Program-made: the position numbers and the translations under genes | Notes under the pieces: model-generated | What the model saw: the letters and a program-made list of their open reading frames with translations, nothing else | Databases searched by the model: none | What the model was told of the DNA's origin: nothing | NCBI GenBank assembly: GCA_001281695.1 | Contig: LJIE01000001.1 | Location: 1,812,586 to 1,876,585 of the forward strand | Direction of reading: 5' to 3' | Source of the DNA: a bacterium 336/3 | GTDB lineage: Bacteria > Bacteroidota > Bacteroidia > Cytophagales > Thermonemataceae | Length of the DNA stretch: 64,000 nucleotides | Shown here: piece by piece, positions 55,054 to 64,000 of the stretch | Layout of the letters: each line of letters begins with the position of its first letter | How positions within the stretch are numbered: the first letter of the stretch is position 1

Positions 55054-56142
55054 TTATTTTTTATAAAAAGGTAGTTTTACCACTTTGGCAGGTTGTAATT
55101 GTTCACGAACTTTGATGAAAACTGGGGTATCTGCATTACTGTATTCAGTTTTTACATAGCCCAACCCAATACCAATATTGAGCATAGGAGAGATAGTTCC
55201 TGAAGTTACTTCTCCAATTTTCTCACCTGTTTCAGTGCAAATTTCATAATGACTACGAGGAATGCCTTTATCAATCATTTCAAAAGCTACTAATTTTTTT
55301 GCAACACCCTGTTCTTTTTGACGTTGCAAGTTTTCAGAATTGACAAAAGGTTTTGTGAATTTGGTAACCCAACCCAACCCTGCTTCCAAAGGAGAAGTTG
55401 TATCATCAATATCATTTCCATACAAACAATAACCCATTTCCAAACGCAATGTATCTCTTGCCCCTAAGCCAATAGGTTGTATGTCGAATTCTTTACCTGC
55501 TTCAAATATTTTATTCCAAAGATTTTCAGCAGTACTTTTATGAACATATAATTCAAATCCACCTGCTCCAGTATAACCTGTGGCAGAGATGATTACATCA
55601 TCAATGCCTCCAATAGAGCCTTTTGTAAATGAGTAATATGGAATAGAAGCTAAATCAGTGGTCGTAATTTTTTGTAGTGTTTCAACAGCTTTAGGACCTT
55701 GTACAGCAAACAAGCAAATGTCATCAGATATATTTTTCATTTCAACACCTTCAGAATTATGACTTTGAATCCAATTCCAATCTTTTTCGATATTGGAGGC
55801 ATTCACTACAAGCATATATTCGTTATCTGCAATTTTATAAACCAATAAATCATCTACGATACCACCTTTATCGTTGGGTAAGCAGGCATATTGGGCTTTG
55901 CCGTTAGTTAGTTTAGAAGCATCATTACTGATTACTTTCTGAATAAGGTCAAGAGCTTTTTCTCCATAAAGCATAAATTCTCCCATATGCGATACATCAA
56001 AAACTCCCACTCCATTTCGGACTGCAAAATGCTCTGCTTTATCAGAACTATAACGTACAGGCATATTGAAGCCTGCAAAACCTGTCATTTTTGCACCTAA
56101 TTTTTCATGTAAGTGCTCTAAAGGTATTCTTTTTAATTCCAT
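55054..56142 (-). CDS. gcvT: Glycine cleavage system aminomethyltransferase (T protein)
   Basis: 362 residues from the ATG at 56142 ([18 protein letters not shown]); the frame continues 19 codons upstream but those residues are not protein-like. The protein transfers the methylene group from lipoyl-bound aminomethyl to tetrahydrofolate in glycine breakdown. Family motifs are clear: [55 protein letters not shown] and the C-terminal domain TSGTISPML. Length is normal. Other gcv genes are not in the window. Confidence 0.95.
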   Translation of the reverse strand: MELKRIPLEHLHEKLGAKMTGFAGFNMPVRYSSDKAEHFAVRNGVGVFDVSHMGEFMLYGEKALDLIQKVISNDASKLTNGKAQYACLPNDKGGIVDDLLVYKIADNEYMLVVNASNIEKDWNWIQSHNSEGVEMKNISDDICLFAVQGPKAVETLQKITTTDLASIPYYSFTKGSIGGIDDVIISATGYTGAGGFELYVHKSTAENLWNKIFEAGKEFDIQPIGLGARDTLRLEMGYCLYGNDIDDTTSPLEAGLGWVTKFTKPFVNSENLQRQKEQGVAKKLVAFEMIDKGIPRSHYEICTETGEKIGEVTSGTISPMLNIGIGLGYVKTEYSNADTPVFIKVREQLQPAKVVKLPFYKK

Positions 56143-56157
56143 TGCGTTTTTTTTGCT

Positions 56158-56189
56158 CGAATTTAGAAATAAAAAAAAGTTTTCACAAA
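56158..56189 (-). promoter_or_regulatory. gcvT: Candidate promoter of gcvT
   Basis: On the minus strand TTTG (56186-56189) and TAAATTCG (56158-56165) are separated by 20 bases. The latter is one mismatch from TAnnTTTG. The -7 element lies 15 bases upstream of the ATG. Confidence 0.5.
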
Positions 56190-56337
56190 ATAGAATCACT
56201 ATATCAATGATTTTTTTGGGAAATAAACAAAAAATGACTTTGATGAGTTATAAAAATAATACAAAAAATGAGCTAAAAATTTGCAAAAATGAACTAGTTA
56301 TCTTACATTCCGTTAATTATTAATACACTACATTATT

Positions 56338-57696
56338 ATGCAAGGAAACTCAGTTATTGCATTGGTGCCAGAATATTTGAAATATTCCAAGTTTTTAGCC
56401 TTTATGGTTTTAGACTTTGAAGGAAAGTGTATATATATAAATGATACATTTACCAAAAAATATGATTTTTTTAAAGATTATTTGTTGGACGATTTTTTTA
56501 TTAAAAACTTACATGAACAAGATGTTCAAAAATATTATCTGGCAATAAAAGAGTGTAATCAATTTGATGGTGCAGTTCCTCTGAATGTATGTAAATACAA
56601 TGAACAGGATGGATCATATTATTACATAAAAGGTGAAATTGCGACATTGAAAAATGAAGCTACTTCTTTAGGTCTCATATACATTGTCCACGAAATTAGT
56701 CAAGAATTAGATGCAAGTACACATCATAAAAATCTCCATAATATCAATCAATTACTGAATGCAATCCTTGAAAGTCCGAAAGGAATTATAATATTCTCTT
56801 TAGATAATAATTATAACTATTTGTATTTTACTACGATGCATAAAGAAACTATGAAAAGCATTTGGGGTGTAGATATAGAAGTAGGGACAAATATGTTGGA
56901 GTGTATTCATGATTATAAAGATAAAATTAAAGCCAAAAAGAATTTTGATAGAGCTTTGAATGGGGAATATTTTGTAGAAAAAGAAGAGTATGGAGATGAA
57001 AATCTTTTAAGAACCTATTGGGAAGACCGTTATTCACCTATTTTTAATCAAAATAATGAAATAATAGGTTTAACAGTATTTGTGACAGATATTACAGAGC
57101 AAAAAAGAGTTGAACAAGTCATAAAAGAAAGTGAACACAAACTCGATTTACTGGCTAATAATTTCCCTTATGGTTCTATTAGTTTGATAGATACTAACCT
57201 GAATTTTTTATATACAGGAGGAGCTGGGTATAAAGATTATGGCTTAAACCCGAAAGAATTTATAGGAAAATCAATTAAAGATATATTTGAAGCTAATTTA
57301 TATATAAAAATAAAAGATTCTTTGGCTTATATACGTCAAGGGAATAGTTTCTCTTTTGAAGTGAATTATGGCAATCGAATTTATCAGAATATTTTACAAC
57401 CTGTTTACAATAGTAAAAATATAGTAGATAGCTTTGTGCTTGTAGCAACTGATATTACTGAGATTAAGAATAATGAGCTGAAAATTATGTCACAAAACGA
57501 AAAGCTCCGAAAAATTGCATGGCAACAATCACATGAAGTTAGAAAACCTGTAGCTAACATTTTGGGTTTAATTACACTTATAGAGATAGATAAAGAAAAA
57601 ATGTATGATGAAACCTATTTGCAGTATTTAAGATATGCTACAGAAGAATTAGATGAAATTATACATTCTATTGTTAGAGCAACAGACCAAGAATAA
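56338..57696 (+). CDS. PAS-domain protein ending in a HisKA-like box, no ATPase domain
   Basis: 452 residues, cytoplasmic. Three PAS domains (about 1-125, 135-260, 265-380) are followed by a helical segment with the H-box SHEVRKPVANILGL and a four-helix tail. The gene ends there; no HATPase domain follows (none of the N, G1 or G2 boxes is seen), so it cannot phosphorylate itself. It could bind or receive phosphate from another kinase, or be a scaffold in a phosphorelay. It is a paralogue of the next gene, whose last PAS and H-box are very similar. Confidence 0.82.
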   Translation: MQGNSVIALVPEYLKYSKFLAFMVLDFEGKCIYINDTFTKKYDFFKDYLLDDFFIKNLHEQDVQKYYLAIKECNQFDGAVPLNVCKYNEQDGSYYYIKGEIATLKNEATSLGLIYIVHEISQELDASTHHKNLHNINQLLNAILESPKGIIIFSLDNNYNYLYFTTMHKETMKSIWGVDIEVGTNMLECIHDYKDKIKAKKNFDRALNGEYFVEKEEYGDENLLRTYWEDRYSPIFNQNNEIIGLTVFVTDITEQKRVEQVIKESEHKLDLLANNFPYGSISLIDTNLNFLYTGGAGYKDYGLNPKEFIGKSIKDIFEANLYIKIKDSLAYIRQGNSFSFEVNYGNRIYQNILQPVYNSKNIVDSFVLVATDITEIKNNELKIMSQNEKLRKIAWQQSHEVRKPVANILGLITLIEIDKEKMYDETYLQYLRYATEELDEIIHSIVRATDQE

Positions 57697-57784
57697 AGAA
57701 AGCAAAAATAAAATATATAATCCACTTAAAATTATTTACGTATAAAATATTATTTGTACATGGCTTGAAAATGCTTAAGACTTG

Positions 57785-59914
57785 ATGTTATCCTTATTTC
57801 CTAAGTGGCTACTAAATTCCAATGTATATTCATTGAGTGTTATTGATTTAGAAGGTAGGTATGTTTTTGTTAATGAATACTTTAAAAGGAAATTTAATTT
57901 CCTTGACCACGAAATTATTGGTAAATATTTTGATTCAACAGTACACCCTGATGATGTAGAAAAATGCAGGGCAGCCTCTTATAAATGTGTTACAGAACAC
58001 AACACAGTAGTTGAGGTTCAAATTCGCAAACCATACAAAGAAAAAGGTAAATACCTATGGACAAACTGGGAGTTCTCGTTATTGAAAAATGAGGAAAACC
58101 AAATCTTAGGTATTATGTGTGTAGGTTATGATATAACTTCTCTTCTTGATGCCCAAGAAAAAACACAAGAAATCATTCAAACAGATGAGCATATTTTTGA
58201 AACACTTACAGATGGATTCTGTATTTTGAATAAAAAATGGGAATTTATCAAAATTAGTGATAGTGCTCAACAAACTTTTCAAATGCCTAAAGGTAAAATT
58301 TTGGGTAAAAAATTTTGGGATATTTTTCCAAAAAATCCATCATCCAATTATACCAAACAATTACCTCAAGCCATGAAAAAACAGGTAATAGTTCAATTTG
58401 AGGACTATTATGCTCCTTTAAATGTGTGGTTTCGAATTGTAGCTCATCCTTCTCAAAAAGAACTAATTGTATTTTTTAAAGATATTACAGAACAAAAAAA
58501 TGCTCAAGAAAAAACTTCTAATCCACAAGATAAATTAGAAATAGTTCTGAATACAACTTCAGATAGTAATATATTGATAGATAAAAACTATAAAATTATT
58601 GAGTTTAATACAACTGCTCAAAAACTTGTAGAAATTTTATATGATAAAAAAATTGCTAAAGGGCAACACATTAGTGAATATTTGTTACCAAATACAGAAC
58701 AAGACTTTTATGATAATTTTGATAAAGCTTTAAGAGGTGAAATTGTAGAGAAAGAGAGAGAAATGAGTTTTAAAGATAATCTAAAAATATGGTTTCTTGT
58801 AAAATACATGCCTTTTCGAGATACAAAAAATAACTCAACAGGAGTGATTTTTAACGTTATACATATTGATAAGCACAAAAGAATAGAAGAAAAGCTAAAA
58901 CAGTCTGAATATATCTTGAAAGCCATTTATCATAGTTCAAACGAAGCTTCTATCTTTATTAGTAAAGACCTGAAAATCATTTATTATAATTATCTAGCCA
59001 AAGAAACTATAAAAAAACGCTTTCAAAAAGAAATTCAAATAAAAAACTCAATATTAGATTTTATAGAACAAGATTTTCAAGAGGAATTTTTGAATAGTTA
59101 TATGAAAAGCTTGAAAGGAGAGGTGATTGAGATAGAGAAAAGATATGATGAACGAGATTGGTTGATGTCATTGGTACCAGTCTATGATAATGAGCAGGAT
59201 TTGGTGGGGGTATCTTACAATATGAGAGAAATATCAGAAGTAAAAAAAGTGGAAAAAAGACTCTCTGATACTCAAAAAGAACTCAATTACTCTAACCAAT
59301 TACTTAAAACAATACTTGAAAGCCCAAAAGGAAGTATTATTTATGCCTTAGATAAAAAAATGCGATACCTGTTTTTTACCAATAGTCACAAAGAAACAAT
59401 GAAACGCATTTGGGGAAGCGATATTCAATTAGGGGTTAATATGTTGAGTTATATTCATCATAAGAAAAGTAAAAAGCAAACACAAGAATACTTACAAAAA
59501 GCATTAGAAGGAAGCTATTTTACTGAAATAGAAGAATTTGGGGATTATGAATTGCATAGAATGTATTGGGAAAATAAATACTCACCTATTATCAATGAAA
59601 AAAATGAAATAGTAGGAGTTACAGTTTTTGTAATAGATATTACAGAAAGGAGAAATAGTGAGCTGAAAGTTACTCAACAGAATGAAAGACTACAATCTAT
59701 TGCATGGCAACAATCACATGGGGTACGAAAACCAGTTGCCAATATTTTAGGGTTGATAGAACTTTTGAAGGCGGATTTAGATTTTGACACAAGACAAGAA
59801 TATCTGAGTTATTTGAAAGAATCAACACAAGAACTCGACCATATTATTCATGAAATAGTAGAAATAGCAAATCGAGAAGACCTAAAAGTGATGACACGAA
59901 GAGAATATATTTAG
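57785..59914 (+). CDS. Five-PAS protein ending in a HisKA-like box, no ATPase domain
   Basis: 709 residues from the ATG at 57785; a TTG one codon earlier is less likely. Five PAS domains in tandem (borders near 1-120, 130-240, 250-370, 375-490, 500-625) are followed by QSIAWQQSHGVRKPVANILGL, the H-box. The residue after the phospho-acceptor His is Gly, where the paralogue upstream has Glu, the usual residue in HisKA. The ATPase domain is missing as in its neighbour. It lies 88 bases downstream of the paralogue and is followed by a strong terminator. Confidence 0.82.
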   Translation: MLSLFPKWLLNSNVYSLSVIDLEGRYVFVNEYFKRKFNFLDHEIIGKYFDSTVHPDDVEKCRAASYKCVTEHNTVVEVQIRKPYKEKGKYLWTNWEFSLLKNEENQILGIMCVGYDITSLLDAQEKTQEIIQTDEHIFETLTDGFCILNKKWEFIKISDSAQQTFQMPKGKILGKKFWDIFPKNPSSNYTKQLPQAMKKQVIVQFEDYYAPLNVWFRIVAHPSQKELIVFFKDITEQKNAQEKTSNPQDKLEIVLNTTSDSNILIDKNYKIIEFNTTAQKLVEILYDKKIAKGQHISEYLLPNTEQDFYDNFDKALRGEIVEKEREMSFKDNLKIWFLVKYMPFRDTKNNSTGVIFNVIHIDKHKRIEEKLKQSEYILKAIYHSSNEASIFISKDLKIIYYNYLAKETIKKRFQKEIQIKNSILDFIEQDFQEEFLNSYMKSLKGEVIEIEKRYDERDWLMSLVPVYDNEQDLVGVSYNMREISEVKKVEKRLSDTQKELNYSNQLLKTILESPKGSIIYALDKKMRYLFFTNSHKETMKRIWGSDIQLGVNMLSYIHHKKSKKQTQEYLQKALEGSYFTEIEEFGDYELHRMYWENKYSPIINEKNEIVGVTVFVIDITERRNSELKVTQQNERLQSIAWQQSHGVRKPVANILGLIELLKADLDFDTRQEYLSYLKESTQELDHIIHEIVEIANREDLKVMTRREYI

Positions 59915-59926
59915 CCTATATAAAAT

Positions 59927-59953
59927 AAAAAACCTGCTTACAGCAGGTTTTTT
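59927..59953 (+). terminator. Strong terminator after the PAS gene
   Basis: A 12-bp stem AAAAAACCTGCT (59927-59938) with AGCAGGTTTTTT (59942-59953), loop TAC. The T run makes it effective on the plus strand, and the A run may also serve the minus strand. Confidence 0.9.
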
Positions 59954-59969
59954 CAATGCTTTTATAAAA

Positions 59970-60052
59970 AAGCCCAACGCACCGCTCAACCACCTACCCT
60001 TGCTGTATATCTCAACCCTGGGGGGGTTCAGCAGGAGCTGGTCGTGGGCGGG
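59970..60052 (-). ncRNA. ffs: Signal recognition particle RNA (small bacterial type)
   Basis: On the minus strand, CTGAACCCCCCCAGG is followed 12 bases later by AGCAAGGGTA, the two sides of the conserved SRP RNA apical domain that binds Ffh. The outer arms pair (GCCCA near 60047 with TGGGC at about 59971-59975). The 3' end runs into a T tract and the length of about 83 bases fits a small SRP RNA. The segment between the conserved sides reads GTTGAGATATAC, not the common GGAA tetraloop. The ends are estimated. A consensus-like promoter lies directly upstream. Confidence 0.8.
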
Positions 60053-60054
60053 TA

Positions 60055-60085
60055 CAAAGGTAGAAAAAAAAGATAAGGAAGCAAA
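60055..60085 (-). promoter_or_regulatory. ffs: Consensus promoter of the SRP RNA gene
   Basis: Minus strand: TTTG (60082-60085), 19-base spacer, TACCTTTG (60055-60062). This is an exact match to the Bacteroidota promoter TTTG-N19-TAnnTTTG and is placed a few bases before the RNA. Confidence 0.85.
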
Positions 60086-60139
60086 TTTTTGTGACGTTTT
60101 TTTTTAATATTTGTACATTCTAAATCAATAAATAAGTAG

Positions 60140-60811
60140 ATGAAAGAGATTTTACAAATCAAAAGTCTGATAGCCAAAGAGTTTTTATTGGAGTGGAGAC
60201 AGAAGTATGCTATCAACGGGCTTATACTCTATATAACTAGTGCTATTTTTGTTGCCTACTTGAGTTTTAATCTGGAAACGCAAAAATTACAACCCATTAC
60301 TTGGAATACTTTGTTTTGGCTTATATTGCTTTTCTCAGCTTTTAATGCCATTGCAAAAGGATTTATGCAAGAAAAAGCAGGACGACAGTATTATTATTAT
60401 AGCCTTGTAAGTCCTTACTTGATTATTATCTCAAAAATTATCTATAATATAGTTTTAATGTTACTCATTGCACTCATAGGTTTGGGAGGGTATAGTTTGT
60501 TTTTAGGCAATCCTGTTCAAGATTTGCCATTTTTTATTTTAAATCTTGTATTGGGGGCTATTGGATTTGCTTCAACACTTACAATGGTTTCAGCAATTGC
60601 AGCCAAAGCAAATAATAATTCAGTGTTGATGGCTGTTTTGGGCTTTCCTGTTATTTTACCAATGCTGTTGTTACTCATCAAAGTTTCTAAAAATGCAATG
60701 GATGGATTGGATAGAGGCTCCAGCTTAGAAGAAATAGCGACTTTGGGTGCTATCAATTTAATCGTAGTAAGTGTTTCTTATTTATTATTTGGATTTCTCT
60801 GGAGAAGTTAG
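60140..60811 (+). CDS. ccmB: Heme exporter protein CcmB
   Basis: 223 residues with six membrane segments. The N-terminal LIAKEFLLEWRQKYAINGLILY and the membrane stretches (NTLFWLILLFSAFNAIAKGF, YSLVSPYLIIISKIIYN, FPVILPMLLLLIKV) match CcmB. It is the membrane permease subunit of the CcmABCD complex, which delivers heme to CcmE for cytochrome c maturation. No other ccm gene is in the window. It is divergent from the SRP RNA gene. Confidence 0.88.
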   Translation: MKEILQIKSLIAKEFLLEWRQKYAINGLILYITSAIFVAYLSFNLETQKLQPITWNTLFWLILLFSAFNAIAKGFMQEKAGRQYYYYSLVSPYLIIISKIIYNIVLMLLIALIGLGGYSLFLGNPVQDLPFFILNLVLGAIGFASTLTMVSAIAAKANNNSVLMAVLGFPVILPMLLLLIKVSKNAMDGLDRGSSLEEIATLGAINLIVVSVSYLLFGFLWRS

Positions 60812-60838
60812 GCCAAACCATCACGATTTAGCCTAACT
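60806..60838. terminator. Candidate bidirectional hairpin
   Basis: AGTTAGGC (60806-60813) and GCCTAACT (60831-60838) form an 8-bp stem around a 17-base loop at the end of ccmB, between two converging genes. The long loop makes termination only probable. Confidence 0.5.
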
Positions 60839-60844
60839 ATAATT

Positions 60845-61639
60845 TTACCAATAATATCTTTCATTGAGATATTGAGCAATACTTCTTTTTGTATCGTTTC
60901 TCATATATCCATTTTGAGTTGTAATATTGTGAACTTGGTTATCTTTAAATGTTATTAAACGTACTTCTTGACTGTTCATCTTAGTCGTAGCTTCACCAAC
61001 TGTTACATTTAAATGATTTTTAACAATATAAGTAACCACAATTTCGCCACCAATCACTTGATTTTTATCCTCAATTGTACCAATATTTTTTGAATCCTGT
61101 TGAATTTTGTTGCCAGATACGAATACCATAGCTTGTCTATTTCTTTCTATAAAATTGGTATTAGAATTATTATTATTGGGAGTTGTATTATTAGGGTCTA
61201 AGGGAACATACTGACTTGGATTAGAAGTGGTTGATAAAGTAGGAGGATTACTAAATAATGACATAATTTTATCTTCTCCAGCTGAATTGAAGCCATCTTT
61301 TGTAAGTGCTTCATACTCTACCAAAAATATTGCCAAATCTCTTGTAATGTTGAATCTGCCAGGAGCTTTGTATGCTATTTTCCCTGATTGAACAAACTGT
61401 ATTTCATAGTAGTTGTTGTCTTGTCCACTAAGGATTTTCCCATAAACAACTTCTTTGCCTGTAATATCTTTGATAGCAATGATTCTTTGATAAGTCCCAT
61501 TACCACGTAAACTTTTAGCAGTAGCCCATTTGACTCCATCCACAAGGATTTCATCAGTTTTTTTCATATGCTCAACTTTTTTCTGAGCAAAACTAATAGT
61601 GGAAAAACAAAGTGTAAAAAGTAGAATTATTAATTTCAT
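60845..61639 (-). CDS. Secreted protein of unknown function
   Basis: 264 residues. The signal peptide ends TISFAQ. Residues about 25-135 form one beta-rich region (EILVDGVKWATAKSLRGNG). An Asn/Thr/Pro-rich linker (about 140-165) joins it to a second beta-type domain (IVVTYIVKNHLNVTVGEATTK). No family recognised. It is a single gene, with no gene in the 270 bases upstream. Confidence 0.6.
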   Translation of the reverse strand: MKLIILLFTLCFSTISFAQKKVEHMKKTDEILVDGVKWATAKSLRGNGTYQRIIAIKDITGKEVVYGKILSGQDNNYYEIQFVQSGKIAYKAPGRFNITRDLAIFLVEYEALTKDGFNSAGEDKIMSLFSNPPTLSTTSNPSQYVPLDPNNTTPNNNNSNTNFIERNRQAMVFVSGNKIQQDSKNIGTIEDKNQVIGGEIVVTYIVKNHLNVTVGEATTKMNSQEVRLITFKDNQVHNITTQNGYMRNDTKRSIAQYLNERYYW

Positions 61640-61909
61640 AAGATAAATAAGGTTGGTTAAAATTTAACTAATTACAACAATAATGCCAAAGCCTAAGGCT
61701 CGTATCTGTATAATATATTGGTGATTATGCTATTTATGATTTGCCATGTAACAAGTAAAGAAACACATTCTGTATTTGTGTTTGAGATTTTTTTAATATA
61801 AAATACGGTATATGATGTATTAATACAAATTATATTTTATGTTAAACTTTTTTTTCAAAGATATTTACAGTAAATTTAGCGAATTTTACAACATAAAATA
61901 TACCAAATT

Positions 61910-64000
61910 ATGCGAATACTTTTATCTTTCTGTTTTTTGGGATTGGTGTTTGGGGCTTTTGCACAAAAGACCAACAAAATCGCTCAAAACATGGATGTTA
62001 TTAAACCTACTATTCATTTTGTTGAGAACAAAAAACAGTGGTATAAAGATATTCAATATAGAGCTGAAATACCAGCAGGCTTTTTGGATGTACAAAATGG
62101 CTCATTACAGTATTTTTTCTATGATGCACTTGCCATGCATAACAGACATGATCATGATGAAAAACACTCTCATATGCCTTTTGAAGATAAAGGCATACCT
62201 TATCATAGTTTTAAAATCAATTTTGAAGGAGCAAACCCTATACAAGCCAAAGCCTCTGATGTAAATCCAACCAAATACAATTATTATTTAGGAGATGCAA
62301 GTTCTTGGGCTGAAGGAGCAAATTCATATAGCAAAATTACTTTTGAAGAAATTTATCCTAAAACCAATTATTATTTATACAGCAAAGGTAAATCATTAAA
62401 GTATGAGTTTCACTTGGCTGTGGGAGCAGACCCAAGCCTCATAAAAATGAATTACGATTATACCAGTGGTTTACAAATTTTGCCTGATGGAAAATTAGAG
62501 ATTAAAACATCTGTAGGTAATATGTACGAAAAACGCCCTTATAGTTATCAGATTATTAGAGGTAAAATGGTAGAAGTACCTACTGAATTTGCGTTGAATG
62601 GTACACAATTAGGTTTTGTATTTCCTAAAGGCTACAATAAGAGATATCCTTTGATTATAGATCCAGATTTGATATTTTCAACTTATTCAGGAGCGAGTTC
62701 ACCTAATTATGGAAATACAGCTACTTTTGACGCAACAGGAAATTTATATTCAGGTTCTACTTCTTTTGGAACAGGAATCAGAGCAAATTCTCCGACACCT
62801 ACCAATGTAGGAACTTTGGGAGGTAGTACAGATATTCGTTTGTATAAATATAATCCTACAGGAACCACACTCATGTATATCACTTTTGTAGGTGGAAGTG
62901 CTAGCGAAGTACCTCACAGTTTGGTAACAGATGGAGATAAACTCCTTGCTTTCGGTGCAACGGGTTCCAATAATTTTCCTACAACATTTGGTCCAACATT
63001 TCAAGGTGGTACAAGTGCTTCTGTAACAGCTGTTTCGTACTCAAGTGGTACAGATTTATACGTTGTAAAACTCAATGCTGATGGTACGCTTGATCGTTCA
63101 AGGTTATTAGGTGGAGCAGGTAACGAAGCCATCAAGCCATCTCTTGGTTTTGCTTGGACAACAGATAATTATGGAGATGGTAGTAGAGGAGATATTTATG
63201 TAGATAACAATGGAGATATATTTTTAGCTACCAATACTACATCTGCTTCTATTTCAGGTGTCACAGGAACGCTACAAGGTGGACAAGATGCTCTGCTTGT
63301 AAAATTTGATAATAACTTAAATTTATTATTTGGTAGATACTTTGGTGGCAACAATCTTGATTTGGCTCTTTCTGTAAAAACAAATGCTACTGGTGAGATT
63401 TTTATTGGTGGCGGAACAAGGAGTACTAATTTACCTTCTACTACGGGAAGTTTAAATGCAACATCCTTTGGAAATGATGATGGTTTTGTTGCGAAATTTG
63501 ATGCAACAGGAACACTCATTAGAAGTACTTATTTGGGTACAACCAATGCTGATATGGTATTTTTCATTGATTTAGACCCACAAGGAGGTGTGTATTCGTA
63601 CGGACAAAGCAGAAACGGTGCTTATCCTATCTTTCCAACAACTACACCACCATACAGCAATGGCAATAGTGGGCAATTTATTCATAAAATAAACCAAAAT
63701 TTAGCTACTAACGAATGGAGTACAAGAGTAGGAAATAGCAATGGTTCTTATAATCTATCACCAACAGCTTTTCTAGTTGATAATTGTAGAAATATATTTA
63801 TCTCTGGTTATGGTGGATGGTCTTCTATTCCTGCTGTAACAGGCTCACCAGTTACGCCTAATGCTTTTAAAGGTACAACAGATGGTGGAGACTTTTACTT
63901 AGCAGTTTATAAGCCTGATATGACAGGCTTGTTGTATGGAACATTTATTGGAGGTTCTGGAAGTGAACATGTGGATGGAGGGACAAGTCGTTTCTCTAAA
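61910..64000 (+). CDS. SBBP/propeller-type secreted protein (3' end outside window)
   Basis: The frame from the ATG at 61910 (MRILLSFCFLGLVFGAFAQ, a clear signal peptide) is open for 697 codons to the end of the window. It begins with a beta-rich domain like DUF7948 (IHFVENKKQWYKDIQYRAEI ... YPLIIDPDLIFSTYSG), the same type as in the FG-GAP protein at 12054. SBBP-like propeller repeats follow (VVKLNADGTL, LLVKFDNNLNLLFGRYFGG, DGFVAKFDATGTLIRSTYLG). A T9SS sorting domain is expected beyond the edge. ORFs in other frames across this region are overlaps. Confidence 0.85.
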   Translation, partial: MRILLSFCFLGLVFGAFAQKTNKIAQNMDVIKPTIHFVENKKQWYKDIQYRAEIPAGFLDVQNGSLQYFFYDALAMHNRHDHDEKHSHMPFEDKGIPYHSFKINFEGANPIQAKASDVNPTKYNYYLGDASSWAEGANSYSKITFEEIYPKTNYYLYSKGKSLKYEFHLAVGADPSLIKMNYDYTSGLQILPDGKLEIKTSVGNMYEKRPYSYQIIRGKMVEVPTEFALNGTQLGFVFPKGYNKRYPLIIDPDLIFSTYSGASSPNYGNTATFDATGNLYSGSTSFGTGIRANSPTPTNVGTLGGSTDIRLYKYNPTGTTLMYITFVGGSASEVPHSLVTDGDKLLAFGATGSNNFPTTFGPTFQGGTSASVTAVSYSSGTDLYVVKLNADGTLDRSRLLGGAGNEAIKPSLGFAWTTDNYGDGSRGDIYVDNNGDIFLATNTTSASISGVTGTLQGGQDALLVKFDNNLNLLFGRYFGGNNLDLALSVKTNATGEIFIGGGTRSTNLPSTTGSLNATSFGNDDGFVAKFDATGTLIRSTYLGTTNADMVFFIDLDPQGGVYSYGQSRNGAYPIFPTTTPPYSNGNSGQFIHKINQNLATNEWSTRVGNSNGSYNLSPTAFLVDNCRNIFISGYGGWSSIPAVTGSPVTPNAFKGTTDGGDFYLAVYKPDMTGLLYGTFIGGSGSEHVDGGTSRFSK

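Noticed and set aside
56143-56323. Plus-strand ORF and upstream extension of gcvT
   Set aside because: Both cross the gcvT promoter region and translate to non-conserved Lys/Asn/Phe-rich sequence.
61839-62264. 141-codon plus-strand ORF near the right edge
   Set aside because: The frame starting at 61910 has a signal peptide and continues open to the window end with family motifs; the other frame is Lys/Leu-rich noise over the same bases.
1-64000. tRNA or rRNA genes
   Set aside because: No T-loop/acceptor pattern or rRNA-like conserved blocks noticed by eye on either strand; a covariance-model scan would be needed to exclude them fully.

Overview
The window is AT-rich, densely coded DNA from a member of the Bacteroidota, most likely a Cytophagales-type gliding bacterium. 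The signs are four secreted proteins with C-terminal type IX secretion (T9SS) sorting domains, lipoproteins with short Bacteroidota-style lipoboxes, a LytTR/propeller-histidine kinase pair, a promoter of the Bacteroidota TTTG-N19-TAnnTTTG type, and an FtsE lying apart from FtsX. I cannot name the species.

Layout. 1-2.5 kb: the 3' part of a peptidoglycan-active, LysM-carrying protein. 2.6-6.2 kb (minus): a response regulator and sensor kinase. 6.4-9.9 kb: an OmpA-like protein and small secreted, TPR and lipoprotein genes. 9.9-33.4 kb: an accessory region rich in repeat proteins. It holds a leucine-rich-repeat (LRR) gene interrupted by an in-frame TAG, a 14-repeat FG-GAP T9SS protein, a TPR protein, two tandem LRR paralogues, and two copies of a cassette made of a 14-repeat delta-60 T9SS protein, a small lipoprotein and a secreted protein, followed by an SDS22-type LRR protein.

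33.5-48.6 kb carries components typical of an extracellular contractile injection system (eCIS): a AAA+ ATPase diverging from a LysM protein, a CIS tape-measure-type protein, and a fibre-like gene. Among them lie a FISUMP lipoprotein, a 1445-residue T9SS protein, and a membrane-anchored GH18-like protein whose catalytic Glu is replaced by Met. The sheath, tube, spike and baseplate genes are not in the window. A local tandem duplication with an inverted-repeat element lies at 36.77-37.33 kb.

48.7-64 kb is mostly housekeeping: ftsE, an FMN reductase, a membrane glycosyltransferase, an ECF sigma/single-TM/beta-barrel operon, gcvT, two PAS proteins with a HisKA-like end but no ATPase domain, an SRP RNA gene on the minus strand, and ccmB. 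A large propeller-type protein runs off the right edge (61910-64000 open).

Working picture (inference): the eCIS genes would supply ATPase, length-control, peptidoglycan-contact and fibre functions to a contractile particle encoded outside or elsewhere. The T9SS and LRR proteins form a surface or adhesion and protein-binding repertoire that evolves by repeat recombination and tandem duplication.
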